A stretch of 64,000 nucleotides of DNA, from NCBI GenBank assembly GCA_035235625.1, contig CP141148.1:15501057-15565056 (forward strand), in the 5' to 3' direction. A model generated the notes under the pieces. The model searched no databases and had not been told where the DNA came from. It saw nothing but the letters and a program-made list of their open reading frames with translations. This document shows positions 36,871 to 49,261 of the stretch, one piece after another. Source of the DNA: Saururus chinensis. Taxonomy: Eukaryota > Streptophyta > Magnoliopsida > Piperales > Saururaceae. A program made the translations under genes and the position numbers. Each line of letters opens with the position of its first letter. Position 1 is the first letter of the stretch.

Positions 36871-38646
36871 TTGTGAAAATAGATATTTTGTAGATTTTTT
36901 GTCATTATTTGTTCTTTTCTGATGACTTTAATTCTCTATGACAATGATGAGTTATGAATACTTATAATTTTTACCTTAATTACATATGAAGCTTCTTTGG
37001 ATTGTGATTTAGCTTAAGCATGAGGATGACTATACTTGTCTAGGTTTAGCATGATGTTCTATTTGTTTTACACCCATATTTCAATTATTTTTCTTCTTTA
37101 CTCCATGATTCTGGTGGGTTATAACCATGATGAATTATGAGTTCTCTCACATGTTAATTTAATTATAAATGAGTAATGTTCCATATATTTTAGTTCAAAT
37201 ATGTACACGACCATGTATGTATATTTTTAGTTATGGTTATATGATTTTATGTTGTCACAAGTAGACTATGTTTCATGTATATTAGGATTGATTAGAGTAC
37301 GTTTACCTATGCTTGTATTTATTAGACATTGCTCACATATGTATCATGTCGCATGTATTATGAAAATGACTTGGAAAAGAAGATTACTCATGTTTAACAG
37401 TGATCGATCAATTGGATGCCGTAGTTTTTTAGGTTAGCCGCATCGAAGATTTATAGAATCGGTTTTACGCCCAAAACGACGGGGTTTTAAATCCAATGGA
37501 TGGGGTTTTACGCCCCTTTGAGGATGGGTTTCCTCCCTGGGTGAGAAGAGTGGGATGCTATAATGAGTTAAATTGATGAGTTTTCATGACAGGAGATTCC
37601 ATGCTGGTTTGTCTCTGTGCACCAACTTACCAGGGGTACTTCCTCATCAGGGATTTACCCAAACTACTCTAGTTTTTCTTTTTAAAAATTTGGACTTCTT
37701 TGTTAGGATTTTCAAGGTGAGCAGGTTTGCTTGCGCTTTGGGCAGGATAAGTAGGGTTGTTTTCTCTATTGTGAAGTATTCACATAATTGGTTATGTATG
37801 TGTATAGATTATAATGCTCATTGACACGGTTTATGTAGGGACAATGATGCTTATATTACACATGGTGCGTATGGAATAATTACACTTAAACATGGAGGAT
37901 GAAAGTGGACTGATACTCTTAATTATGCAAGGTGAATGTGGATATTGATATTTTCTTCATGAATGATGTGAATGAACCATGAAACTAATGATTGTATAGG
38001 GTGTGCATGTGTGTTATAAATTTTAAATGAACATATGATGCATAGATGGTGTGAATGTGTATATAGAATGTGATTTATCTTATGATGCGCATGTGTAGAG
38101 AATGGATATGTGATACATTTTTAAATTGACTATTATAGGAAGAATGCATGTGGTGTTATCATGAGCTTATGTTTCATTTTAAAACCCTTACTGAGCTATG
38201 CTCATTTCTCTTTTGTTTGTAGTTTTATTTTGGGGCTATATGATGTGTCATGCAGGTGATCCAAATGATCTTTATGTCGAGCTTGAGGATAGGCATGCAC
38301 CATGAGAGGAGGCTAGATGTTTGGGTTGTTTTAGACTTGTCATGTGATATGATGATCTTATATTTAACTTTATTTCATATTTTGAACAGCTTATGATGGT
38401 TTTAGATATGTTGTAGCCTTAGGGCTTTATATTATGTTCATTATAGATTTTGTGAGTAGTGTTGGACTAAGATAGTTAATTAATCTCTTTTACCATATGT
38501 TATTTGCTTTTACACAAATGGCGTGTGCTATGTACTCCATTGAGAACCTAGGATGGGTTAGTCTTCCATTACGTTGTGCCACATCCCACCTTCTTAGACC
38601 AGGTTCGGGTCAAGGGGGGTGTGGCGGGGCATGACAAGTAAGTTTT

Positions 38647-38658
38647 TGGTATTGGAGC
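38647..38658 (+). other. primer-binding site of the Tekay-like element
   Basis: TGGTATTGGAGC, ten bases after the left LTR. It is identical to the site of the Reina-like element and 10 of 12 identical to the usual initiator tRNA-Met site. Confidence 0.85.
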
Positions 38659-38849
38659 ACAACTTTGTCCAAAAGTAAATGAGGTTGAGGGATAATTCCT
38701 AATGGCAATGGGAAGTGAGGTAATAAAGGATGTAGACAATGCTAGCGATGTTGAATTCTGTTAGTTGTTGTCTTGTTGAATCCTTGTGTGCTATGTCACT
38801 TGATCTTGGTGTTGCTTGTGATTTAATGTCTAGTTGTGTTGTAGAAGGT

Positions 38850-41730
38850 GTGAAACAACACCAGATCTTCACATTCTTTTATTTCACCTATTTTTTCTCG
38901 TTAGCTTGGTGTGAGCATAAGATGTTGACGATTCCTTTACATGTGGCTACCCCTCTGTCTTCTCTTCAAGAGGAGGAGTATCTTGAGAAGGTTTTATTAT
39001 ATTGGTTGAAGGTCATGAATTGTTTGTTGATTTAATTATTTTGTCTATGATTAATTTTAATGTGAATTTGGGCATGGACATGATGTCATTTTATCATGGA
39101 CATGTTGTGGGAAGAAGGTTGTGTTTGCTTTGTCATAGGTCAAGTCTTTTATTTTTCAGGGTTTGAGATGGGATAGTGGTAAGTTCTTAGTGTCATCTTC
39201 TAAGGTAAGGAAGTGGATCAATAGTGGGTGTATGACTTTTCTTCCAAGCATCTTAGTGAAGGGTATGACTCTACCTCATATTGAGTCTGTTCATATGGTG
39301 TCGGAGTATGCAAATGTCTTTTTGGATGACTTGACTGGATTGCCTCCTAAGAGGGAGATTGAGTTCAATACTTATCTTCTTCCATGCATAATTCCTATTT
39401 TTAAAGCTCATTACTATATGGCTCCAGCTGAATTGAAAGAGATTAAGGTTCAACTGCAAGACTTGATGAAGGATACATAAGGCCTAGTGTATCTCCTTGG
39501 AGCCACCAGTTCTCTTTGTCCGAAGAAAGATTGTTCCCTTGGGTTTTACACTGATTACCGGATATTGAATCAAGTAACAATCAAGAACAAATACCCTTTG
39601 CCTTGTATTGATTATTTATTTGATCAGTTGCAACAAGCTCAAGTGTTCTACAAGATTGACTTGAGGTCGGGCTACCATCAACTCTGTATTCGACCTGATG
39701 ATGTGTCTAAGACAACTTTTTGGACTTGAGTTCTTCGTTATGCATTTTGGTTTCACCAATGCACAAGAGTCTTCTATGGATTTGATGAATAGGGTTTTTA
39801 GGCCTTAGTTAGATCGGTTGGTCATTATTTTTGTAGATGACATATTGATCTATTCAGCTATTAAGAAGGAGCATGAGAAGCACTTGAGGTTTATCTTACA
39901 AACTTGAGAGATCGCAATCTCTATACAAAGTTTGACAAGTGTGAATTTTGATTGGAACTATGTCATTTCCAAAGATAGTATAGTGGTGTATCCATCCAAG
40001 GTGGAGACATTTTGAAGTGGAAGCAACCTAAGAATGCTTTTGAAGTATAAAGTTTCTTAGGTATTGAGGGATACTATCGGAAGTTCATCGAAGACTTTTC
40101 TTGCATCGCTACTCATATGACTAAGTTGACAAGGAAGAATGAGAAATTTGAATAAAGTCAAACATGTGAAGAATGTTTCCAAGAATTGAAGAAGAGGGTA
40201 ACTTCAACACCGGTCTTAGCCTTACCTTCATGGAGTGGAGGATTTGTGGTCTATAATGATGCTTCACTAAGAGGCTTGGGTTGTATGTTGATATATCATG
40301 GGAAAGTGGTAGCTTATGCTTCTCGTCAACTTAGAGTGCATGAGCGAAACGATCATACACATGACTTAGAGCTAGCGGCAATGGTCTTTGCATTGAAAAT
40401 TTGGAGGCACTACCTCTATGGTGAGAAGTTTGAAGTGCTCACGGACCACAATAATTTGAAATATCACTAAAAGAGACTTGAACATGAGGCAAATAAGATG
40501 GTTGGAATTCCTTAAGGATTATAACTTCATTATTTTCTATCATCCTAGAAAAGTTAATGTGGTGTCAGATGCCTTGAGTAGAAAATCAGCCACTTCTATA
40601 GTTTGTGTTTGTGTATAAAAATGACTTTTGTATGACGAGGCCATTGAGTTCAAACCAGAGTTAGTTTTGGAAGATACAAGCAAGTGGTTTGCTAATTTTT
40701 CCATAAGCTCTAATTTGGTTGATGAGGTGGTTAAAGCACAAAAGGTGGACAAGGAAGTTCAAGCCATGAAGGCTAATTTCCAAGAGAAAGCGGTGATTGA
40801 TTTTGAAGAAAGGGCCGGTGGAAGCTTAACTTTTTGATGACGATTGTGTGTGCCCAACTCTTTGGAGTTAAAAGAGCGCATTCTTTTGGATGGACATTAC
40901 TTTAGGTTCTCCATCCATCCAGCATGAACCAAGATGTATCATGATGTAAAGCAGAATTTTTAGTGGAGTTAAATGAAGAGGGATATTGCTTCATTTTTTT
41001 ATAAATGCTTGGTGTTTCAACAAGTGAATGCGGAACATCATCACTCAGGAGGCATGCTATAACTTCTACTTATTTCAAAGTGGAAGTGGGAGAATGTGGC
41101 TATGGACTTTATTTTAGGGCTTCCGATATCACCCAATGGTAATGATGCAGTATGGCTTATCATTGATCGACTCACTAAGTTGGCATACTACATTGCTATG
41201 AGGACCACTTCTTTGGATGTATTAGCGGCACTTTATGTGAAGGAGATTGTTCGGTTACATAGAGTTCACATATCCATAGTTTCTGACAGAGATCCTCAAT
41301 TTACATCTAGATTTTGACAAAGTTTTCAAAAGGCTTTGGGGACAATGACTCACTTTAGTCAGTTTATGATCCTCAGACTGAAGGGCAATCCGAGAGGAGT
41401 ATTTAGATCTTAGAGAATATGCTTTGAGCATGCATCCTCGAGTAGAAGGGTAGTTGGAAGTAACACTTGTCATTGGTGGAGTTTGTCTACAACAATAGTT
41501 AACAAACTAATATCAAGATGACTCCTTTTGAGGTATTGTATGGACAACCTAGATGCCCTTTGTTGGAGTGAAGTCAAAGAACATCTCCTAACCGCACCAT
41601 AGATTATGCAATAATCAATGCGAGAGATTTGACTCATTCGGGAGTAGTTGCAGAAAGCTCAATATCAAGGAGAAGTATGCTCACCTATTCACCTCTGGCC
41701 AATAGACACTTTTGAGGACAAAATTCCTAT
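38850..41730 (+). pseudogene. Tekay-like pol, decayed; gag absent
   Basis: Protease remnants: SSHSFISPIFS near 38865 and INFNVNLGMD near 39055. Linker: ANVFLDDLTGLPPKREIEF near 39310. Reverse transcriptase 39480-39900 with [31 protein letters not shown] and catalytic FVDD near 39830. RNase H 40230-40560 with [12 protein letters not shown], then SDALSRKS at 40567. Integrase: zinc-binding part eroded around 40900-41060, core with MDFILGLP at 41102 and [12 protein letters not shown] at 41276. The C-terminal part ends near TPFEVLYGQPR at 41524. Stops and frame changes break it in many places. Only about 200 nt separate the PBS from protease, so gag was deleted. A chromodomain was not recognisable. 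Confidence 0.9.
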
Positions 41731-41743
41731 AAGGTAGGTAAGA
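41731..41743 (+). other. polypurine tract of the Tekay-like element
   Basis: AAGGTAGGTAAGA directly before the right LTR, with two T interruptions that may be later mutations. Confidence 0.5.
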
Positions 41744-42153
41744 TGTAAGATCTCTAATATATTTCTTTTTTAATCATGTGAATTTAGATGTTTGTCAGTT
41801 TGATTTGATTTTCTTGAGGTAATAAGTTAGGTTATTTATAATTTATTTTTGAAGTTTAATTTTACTTTAGTTTAGAGTATTAGTATCAAGTTTGATTTAC
41901 CTAATTTTTTACCTATTTAAATGTAGTTTTTTTATTTTTTCCTTAGTCAAAAAAGTGGGCTCCATAGTGGGACCCATGTCTGTGTGAGATGACATGCTAC
42001 CCATTTTGGCCTCCAACCTTCTATTGATTTGTCTAAGTGGGTTTAGGTGTAATTAAATTCATTTTTGGGTCAAAAGTGCACTTGAATTATCACTTGTCCA
42101 TTTTTCACATATTTTCTAGCCCAATAATTCAATTTCTAGCCCATAACCCCTAC

Positions 42154-42162
42154 TATAAAAAG
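42154..42162 (+). promoter_or_regulatory. TATA box in Tekay-like right LTR
   Basis: TATAAAAAG about 410 nt into the LTR. The left LTR has TATAGAAAA at this position, and the nested solo LTR entered about 75 bp downstream of it. Confidence 0.45.
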
Positions 42163-42829
42163 AAAAATCATAGTTATTTGCTAAATGGGGAAGGGCTGAG
42201 AATATGAGGGAGGCTAAGCTCTACCCCCATTTCCAAAAGGAGAAACCATTTTTAAGGTAAGGTTTTCCCCCTTAATCACCCTTAATCTTTTGATTTTTGT
42301 CTTAATCATCTGTATCTTCACTTCTCCTATTTTGATTCTTAATTTTTTCCATAAAAAAATATATTTTTAATTCCAATTTAGAACCTTAATTAGGTTATTT
42401 TTGGTTTTAACCTAAGGAGGTTTTGAATCTATCTTTTCCTAAGTTGATTTGAGTCTATTAGCTAGTTTTGATTAGGATTAACTAAAAGCCCTAATTTTTT
42501 GGTAGGATTTCTTGAGGTTCAAGATCTTTCAAAGGACTCACAAGCCTTATAGAGGTAAGGTTTTTTTTTACCTTGAGTGGTTTTCTTCATTTAAATGTCA
42601 TGATTATGAGTTTATTTAAACATTTGATTCATCTTGATTGTAATGGTGATTTATTAAAAATATGGATTTATGGTTATTTTGTATAATTGAGCATGAAAAA
42701 TATTAGATTCGTCATGTTATATGCTTAAGTTTTAAATATATAATATTTTATGATGATTTTAGAATTTATATGGAATTTAGGAATATTTTTTGTTTGAATT
42801 TTGAAAAGTTGAAGACTAACAAGAAAAGT

Positions 42830-42975
42830 GAACTAATCCGACTGTTTGAATGGGCTAATAGACCGTTCGAACAGCCAAGTATTCGAACGGTCAGTAAGGC
42901 TGATCGAACGGCTACGCGATTGAATGGCTAGACATTCGAACGGGTAGCAAGGTCGTTCGAATGGCCAAATGACAA
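42830..42975. repeat. TTCGAACGG-type motif cluster, right LTR
   Basis: At least seven copies of (A/G)TTCGAACGG or close variants, several centred on the palindrome TTCGAA. Both LTRs have the cluster, so it predates the insertion. Confidence 0.65.
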
Positions 42976-44732
42976 TTTTGTGAAAATGGATATTTTGTGG
43001 ATTTTTGGCCATGATTTGTTCTTTTCTAATGACTCTAATTCTCTAAGACTATGATGAGTTATGAATACTTACATTTATCACCTAAATTGCAAATGAACCT
43101 TCTTTGGATTGTGATTTAGCTTAAGCATGAAGATGACTATAGTTGTCTAGGTTTAGCATGATGTTCCATTAATATTACATCTGTATTTTGATTATTTTTC
43201 TTCTTTACTCCATGATCCCAGTAGGTTATAACCACGATGAATTATGAGTGCTTGCGCATGTTAATTTAATTATAAATGAGTTATGTTCCATACATTGTAG
43301 CTCAAATATGTACCCAACCATGTATGTATATTTTTACTTATGCTTATGTCATTTTATTTTGTCAAAAGTAGATCATGTTTCATGTATATAATGGCTTATT
43401 AGAGTACCTTTATCTATGCTTGCATTCATTAAACATTGTTTACATATGTATCATGTTGCATACATCATAAAAAAGACTTGTAAAAGAAGATTACTTGTGT
43501 TTAATCATGATCAATCGATTGGATGTCATAGTTTTTCATATTAGCCACATCAGAGGTTTATCGAATTGATTTTACATCCAAAATAATGAAGTTTTACGTT
43601 CAATCGACTAGGTTTTACGTCTCTTATTTCCTCCCTGGGTGAGAAGAGCGAAATGCTATAATGGGTTAAATTGATAAGTTTTCATGACAAGAGACTCCAG
43701 GCTGGTCTGTCTATATGCACCAGCTTACTAGGGGGTACTTCCCTATTAGGGATTTACCCAAATTGCTCTGGTTTTTCTTTTTAATAATTTGGACTTCCTT
43801 GTTAAGATTTCTAGGTTAGGTCTGCTTGCGCTTCAGGTAGGATAAGCAGGGTTGTTTTCTCTACTGTGAGACATTCACAAGATTTATACATGTGTATAGA
43901 TTATAATGCTCATTGACATAGTTTGTGTAGGGATAATGATGCTTATATTATACATGGTGCTTATGAAATGATTACACTTGAAAATGCAGGATGAAATGTG
44001 GATTGATAAACTTAATTATGTAGGGTGAATGTGCATATTGATATCTACTTCATGTAGGATATGAATGAACCATGAAACTTAAATGATCATAGGGTGTGTA
44101 TGTGTGTTATGAATTTTGAATGAACCTATGATGCACAGGTGGCGTGAATGTGTATATAGAATGTGGTTTATCACATAATGCACATGTGTAGATAATAGAT
44201 ATGTGATGCATTTTTAAATTGGCTGTTATGGGAAGAATGCATGTAGTGTTATAATGAGCTTATGTTTAATTTTAAAATCCCTACTGAGCTATGTTCACCC
44301 CTCTTTTGTTTGTAGTTTTATTTTCGGGCTAGATTATGTGTCATACAATACTCTAGATGGTCTTTATGTCAAGCTTGAGGATGAGCATGTGTCATGAGAG
44401 GGTGCTAAATGTTTGGGTTATTTTAGACTTGTCATATGATATGATGATCTTATGCTTGATATTATTTCATATTTTGAATAGTCTATGATGGCTTTAGATA
44501 TGTTAGAGCCTTAAGGCTTAAGTCTATGTTTATTATAGATTTTGTGGGTGGTGTTGGACTAAGATAGTTAATTAATCTCTTTACCTTCCGTTATTTATTT
44601 TTTTACAAAAGGCACATATTGTGTACTTTGTTGAGAACCTAGGATGGGTTAGTCTTCCGCTACATCACGCTATGTCCCACCTTCTTAGATTGGGTTCGGG
44701 TCAAGGGGGGTGTAGCAAGGCATGACATGACT

Positions 44733-46486
44733 TCTTGAGCAATCAATCAGTCTATGAAGCGATCGATTGATAAACGCTTATATTCGTTTTACAAAGGACT
44801 AATTTGGGTGCCAAACGATCATTTCATGCAATGTATGGTCCAACGATCAATGGTACTTTTTTTATATAATTTTGTCATTTTTACTCTAAAACCTTCAAAA
44901 ACCTCTAAAATCACTTCAGAAACTTTTTAAAGTGATTTTGGTATGCTAATATTATCTAAATAAGCTTCAAAAACCATCAACATCTTTTAGTCTTCTGTCT
45001 TGAGCTATAAGAACATGTTTGCTCTAATTTTTCAAGTCTATCAATTCCAAATCTGACTCGACCACAACTACATATAAGCAAAATTTAAGACTAATTGCAT
45101 ATGCAAGGTTTATGATGTAATTTTGATAAAGAAATTAGTTAATTAACCTAACATATGGCATATGTTCTTACAAAGAAAAGTCTTTCCAGAAGAGAATTCA
45201 TTCCTAGTTGAAGTTAAAAAGCTAATTTGACTTGGAGACCTATATAAAGGGTTAGGTATGACAAATTTGAAGAGAAAGAAACCTAGCTAGAAAATCAATA
45301 CAACATGCAAAACACACATAAGCACATAAGAAATTTTGAATGAAAACCAAAATTGGGAAATCTACAATCAACAAATTCCTTTGGCCGGATCAATACACTA
45401 TGAAGTTGAGAACTTACAAGACTCAAACAACCATCCTCTAAATATACTAGAAGTCCCTTCTCTAGCTATTTATTGGCCACTAAAACACCTTCTTTGATTC
45501 TTTCCCTTCGAGTTTGAACTTCAAGGTCCTTTTATGAATAGGCCTCTAATAAAACTCTTGTTGTGTTGTAATGTTTTTGTGAATAAATCCTTACAAACTA
45601 TTTATGAATTAAATAATTGTAAGATCCCTTTTGGTTAAGTAATATTCTTCTTTAAAACATATAGTAAATGGAAAGCTCTAATCATTAAAAGCCCGATAGA
45701 GTAGACTCATCTATCTCTCTCTACTTAACAATGACTTTTCTCTTCTTTTTCCACGTCCAAAATAACACTTATATAACAACTAAGTCCGTTTAGGTGTTAA
45801 ACTTTGAATAAGAGTCTAATTCCATAATTCCACTCAAATTTGCCTATTTTAAGAAATTGTGCAATAGATCGGTTTTGGTGGCAATAGATCAGTTAGATGC
45901 AATAACAAAAACGTATACACGAGCAATTATAGTCAATTCTACAAACAACCATTATCAAATTAATAAATTCAAGGAGAAAGTATGCACTAACCTTTAATGC
46001 CTCGTGGCATGGTACGTTGCCTTCCACCTTCCGCACTAATCAATTTAAATACATGATAGAGGATTACCTTGTGTTGATAATGATGTAGAGAATCCTCAAT
46101 GCTATAGCATGGATTAGTAGAAGAAGATGAAGTGCCCAATTTCTCTTTCTTAATGTCCTCAACATGTAGCACTCCTCTCTAGTTGTTGCGACACTGCCCA
46201 AGGTGCTACACAAGGTGATAGAGAGGGAAGATAGAGGAGTAAGGTGGGGCAGCAAAGGCCTTTCTTGAGAGAAGGGTTGGCTGCCACTTAGAGGAGAGAG
46301 GGGGATAGGTAGGAGGGAAAGGGAGGGTGGGGAGACTCCAAAGTGATTAGTGCTTCCCTCATCACTCCTTAATATATCTTCTTTTATTGGGTCTTGGGCT
46401 TCATGGGCCTCCTATTTTAGACTCTTTTTTAAATATCAAGATGGCCTCCTACAACGAGTATGGGTTCAATCACATTGAGGCTATAA
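44733..46486 (+). repeat. dispersed repeat, plus orientation, right flank of Tekay-like element
   Basis: Contains CCTAGTTGAAGTTAAAA near 45207, CCTATATAAAGG at 45239 and AAATTTGAAGAGAAAG near 45262, which match the left flank at 30480-30580 in inverted orientation. The part at 45640-45960 matches 6780-6900 in direct orientation. No coding domain was recognised. It probably belongs to LTR or leader sequence of another retrotransposon family. Confidence 0.45.
45241..45250 (+). promoter_or_regulatory. TATA-like box in dispersed repeat
   Basis: TATATAAAGG in an LTR-like context. The inverted copy on the left flank reads CTATATAATAG at the same place. Confidence 0.35.
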
Positions 46487-46491
46487 CACCC

Positions 46492-48862
46492 CATATTTTC
46501 TGAAAAAATTATTATAATTTATTTTATATTTTAGACTATCGGTAATAATCGACATGTCGATGGACTTGCCAATGAAATTCAAGAAATTTAAGTCAGCAAA
46601 CTCATCGACGTGTCGATGAAGCTACCAATGGTAACTCCATACATGTAGTTGATCCATAATACAAGGTGATTAATAAGTTTCGGATCCCGTGGGTAGTTAT
46701 GGTAGTATTCAAAGCATAGAAATGGTATAAGAATGAGAAAACAAGTCCAAGAGGAAGACTTGCAGCCGGAAAGTAGAGCAGCAGATGACCAAGGGTGAAG
46801 CAAACGTCAAAAGTTTGAGTGACACTCGTGTTTCAAGGTTGGATTGCTTTCTAAACTTTATATTTTACCAAATTCATGTAGTTTTGGATTCTCTTCTCAT
46901 TCTTCATAATTATTGTTTGACATATTGTTAATTGGAGTGAAATCCTTGGGTTTTGTAGTCTTTTGTAGCAAATCCATGGTGTTTACTGTACTATGAACAA
47001 AATTATGGTTTGGGTCGATGATTTCTTCCTTGGAGGAAGATTTTCAAGGAGTTTGCACATAAATATGGTTTTCTAGAATGAATGAGAACATTTCTGCATG
47101 ATTTTGATCATCGGTGGAGTTACCGACACGTCAGTGATTACATTGGCAAAAGAAAAAAGATGAACAATGCTCATATATGCGTGATTCGTAGGCATGTTGT
47201 TTTTGTTCATCAACAGTATGAACCACACATCAATGATGCATCAGTGAGAATAGCCAACTAGTGTTATTTCATTGTGAGTAGGGTTTGATGTGTTGATGAA
47301 CTTACCGATGGTCATTAGTGAGGGTACCGACCCATTTGTAAAGTTACCAAAAGAGTCTGATATCTTTGTTGGTAAGACTCAACATGTCGGTGAACTCACC
47401 GATGATCATCAGTGAGGGTGCCAACTCGTTTGTTAAGTCATCGATAGTGCCTAGCTTCACATCAGTAAGGTTCGACATATATTGGCAAACTCACTGATGG
47501 TCATAAGTGAGGGTGTTGACCCATTTGTAAGGTCACTGATATACTATGTCGGTAAAGTTGGACATGTTTATGAACTCATCGATGGTTATTGGTGAGGGAA
47601 TCAACCCATCCATGAGGTTACCGACGAAACCCCATAGTCACTATCAATAAACCCATCGATGGTCATCGTTGGGGCAACCGACATATCAGCAAGGCTACCG
47701 ATGGAACAAGTAAGTTGTGGAGTTCATTGTGGTTATAGCTTGTGTATGCTACAATAATTATAATTGTTATTGCATAATTTTTTATGTATAATGTGATGTG
47801 GATGAAGAATTAATTATGCACGTATTACTTAGGGATTAGTAAACCCCAACGTATGTGTATGAGACTCTTGATTGTGATAATTGGGTACCCAAAAAACTAT
47901 ACATATGATATTCAAGATAATAGGAACCCTTGGTGCCTTGGCTCTAAAAGTGAGTCGTAAGCCCCAGAGACGAAAAGGGTTTGGTATGAAATAAGACTAA
48001 AGTCTTTCGGCTCTCTAAGGACGGGTTATGTTGAACCGCTTCCCTGACCTAGGAGTCATGTTTGAATAGACTAGAGCATTAAAAGGTCACGTGCAATACA
48101 ATATAGAAGGTTTCGATGAACATGGAAAGTTAGAATCTTAACACTAGGGTCCGTGGGTCCTTGTGAGCCTTTACTTCATGGCATTGATGGGTAGAGGCGG
48201 ACTTCAGAAAACTAAGGTCATAATGTAATGGTTGAATATCTAGTAGACTAGAGTTCCTAGATGAGGTCATCGTGTCAAGAAAACCTTTGGGAAAGGTTTT
48301 GTTTATGAATAAAATGATTAATATGAAAGGTATGCACTCTTCCAATTGTGATGAATCTAGTTTTTCTAGTGAGAATTCCATTGTATGTTGATCAAATCTT
48401 GGTGTTTCTTTAAGATTGCAATCCTACTGAGTATTCATGTATACTTAGCTTCCTTTGTGGTGTAGGTGACCGGGTCAAGATTTGAAGGTAATGTGTATGC
48501 TGTAGATGTAGTGAAGTTCTACTCTACATTTATAGAGATTCTTCATATAGGTTTGACTAGGCACATGAGTGTGTCATTTTTCTTTCATTGGTTTAGATTA
48601 TTATTAACAAACAACGATGAACTTGTGAATCCTCTGAATATCTTAATGTATTAGCTACATAGACTCTTATAAAAGTTATTATTACCACATCAAATGATTG
48701 TGAAGATTGATAATACTCATGCCCCTAATTTTCTATTCATTGAATTACTTCGTATGTTTTACCACTGCAATTGACAAGAAGAACGAAGATTTGTGTTATT
48801 TTTTTATAAAGAAAAATATATATTTTACAAAAGATTTATATGTAGAAATTAGGGATATGACA
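46492..48862 (+). mobile_element. probable Tekay-like LTR remnant, boundaries uncertain
   Basis: Starts TATAACACCCCATATTTT, close to the TGTAACACCCC start of gypsy LTRs, and could end at GGGATATGACA (48852-48862). Inside, CCTACTGAGTATTCATG at 48424 and TGTAGGTGACCGG at 48463 match the arrangement CTACTGAGCTATG…GCAGGTGATCC in the Tekay-like LTRs. No coding domain is present. Flanks do not form a clear 5-bp duplication. A tgaggc pair at 46486-46491 and 48870-48875 is noted but would need a slightly different right end. Confidence 0.4.
47288..47710. repeat. ~86-96 bp minisatellite, about 4.5 copies
   Basis: Units share (A/G)ACATGTCGGTGAACTCA-type, then CCGATGGTCATCAGTGAGGG-type, then CCGACCCATTTGTAAGGT-type words. 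Unit starts fall near 47288, 47384, 47477, 47564 and 47651. Related words occur singly at 46545-46640 and 47105-47230. It lies inside the LTR-like segment. Confidence 0.75.
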
Positions 48863-48870
48863 AAGCTCAT

Positions 48871-49253
48871 GAGGCCTAAGCCCCTGCACGCGACCATGCT
48901 TGCAATAGGGTCAGCCCTTCTAAATCCACATGGGTCACACAATGTATATACACTACACAATTTTAGGCCCTATAAGTGCATATGTCATTTCCTATCACAT
49001 GTCTAGTAAATGTGTGTCAATATGTTGTGGGTACCGTAATAACTGTATGCCGCAGTCTTTGTGGGGTTGGCACAACAACCCCACTATCCTTAGACCCACC
49101 CAGTGGACCCCTCTAGCTCACTCAAGCCACTCACAAGGTGGACTATATAAGCCCAAGCCAATCACAAGGTGGACCATAGAAGGCCATATCGACTGAGATG
49201 GGTCCATATCGGTAGATACCAGTATGGTATTTGGGGTTGGTACACTGCCTCCC
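48871..49253. other. intergenic DNA, no gene seen
   Basis: No domain or repeat partner was recognised; a GGTGGACTATA/GGTGGACCATA phrase is duplicated near 49137 and 49172. Confidence 0.5.
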
Positions 49254-49261
49254 TCAATGAT

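Larger units (their letters stand above)
30654..38636 (+). repeat. Tekay-like left LTR, split by a nested element
   Basis: Total span 7983 bp. Removing the nested 4989 bp and one 5-bp duplication leaves 2989 bp, against 2984 bp for the right LTR. The LTR continues at 36134 with CCCAAATTTC…GAGAAACCC, matching 42225-42250. The promoter-like TATA of the right LTR is TATAGAAA here, near 31065. Confidence 0.93.
30654..44727 (+). mobile_element. Tekay/Del-like Ty3/gypsy element with ~3-kb LTRs, gag lost
   Basis: TSD tgact is perfect at 30649-30653 and 44728-44732. Left LTR 30654-38636 (interrupted), PBS 38647-38658, decayed pol about 38850-41730, short purine tract 41731-41743, right LTR 41744-44727. 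Both LTRs start TGTAAGATCTCT and end GGCATGACA. The internal region is only 3107 bp because gag is missing. Long LTRs and pol motifs such as [20 protein letters not shown] and FVDDILIYS suggest the Tekay/Del lineage of chromoviruses, an inference. The LTRs have drifted much more than those of the Reina-like element. Confidence 0.93.
41744..44727 (+). repeat. Tekay-like right LTR (2984 bp)
   Basis: Uninterrupted partner of the left LTR. It ends CAAGGGGGGTGTAGC and GGCATGACA, followed by tgact. The stretch TTCTTAGA(C/T)(C/T)(A/G)GGTTCGGGT just before the end is also found inverted at the right edge of the window (63955-63980). Confidence 0.95.
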
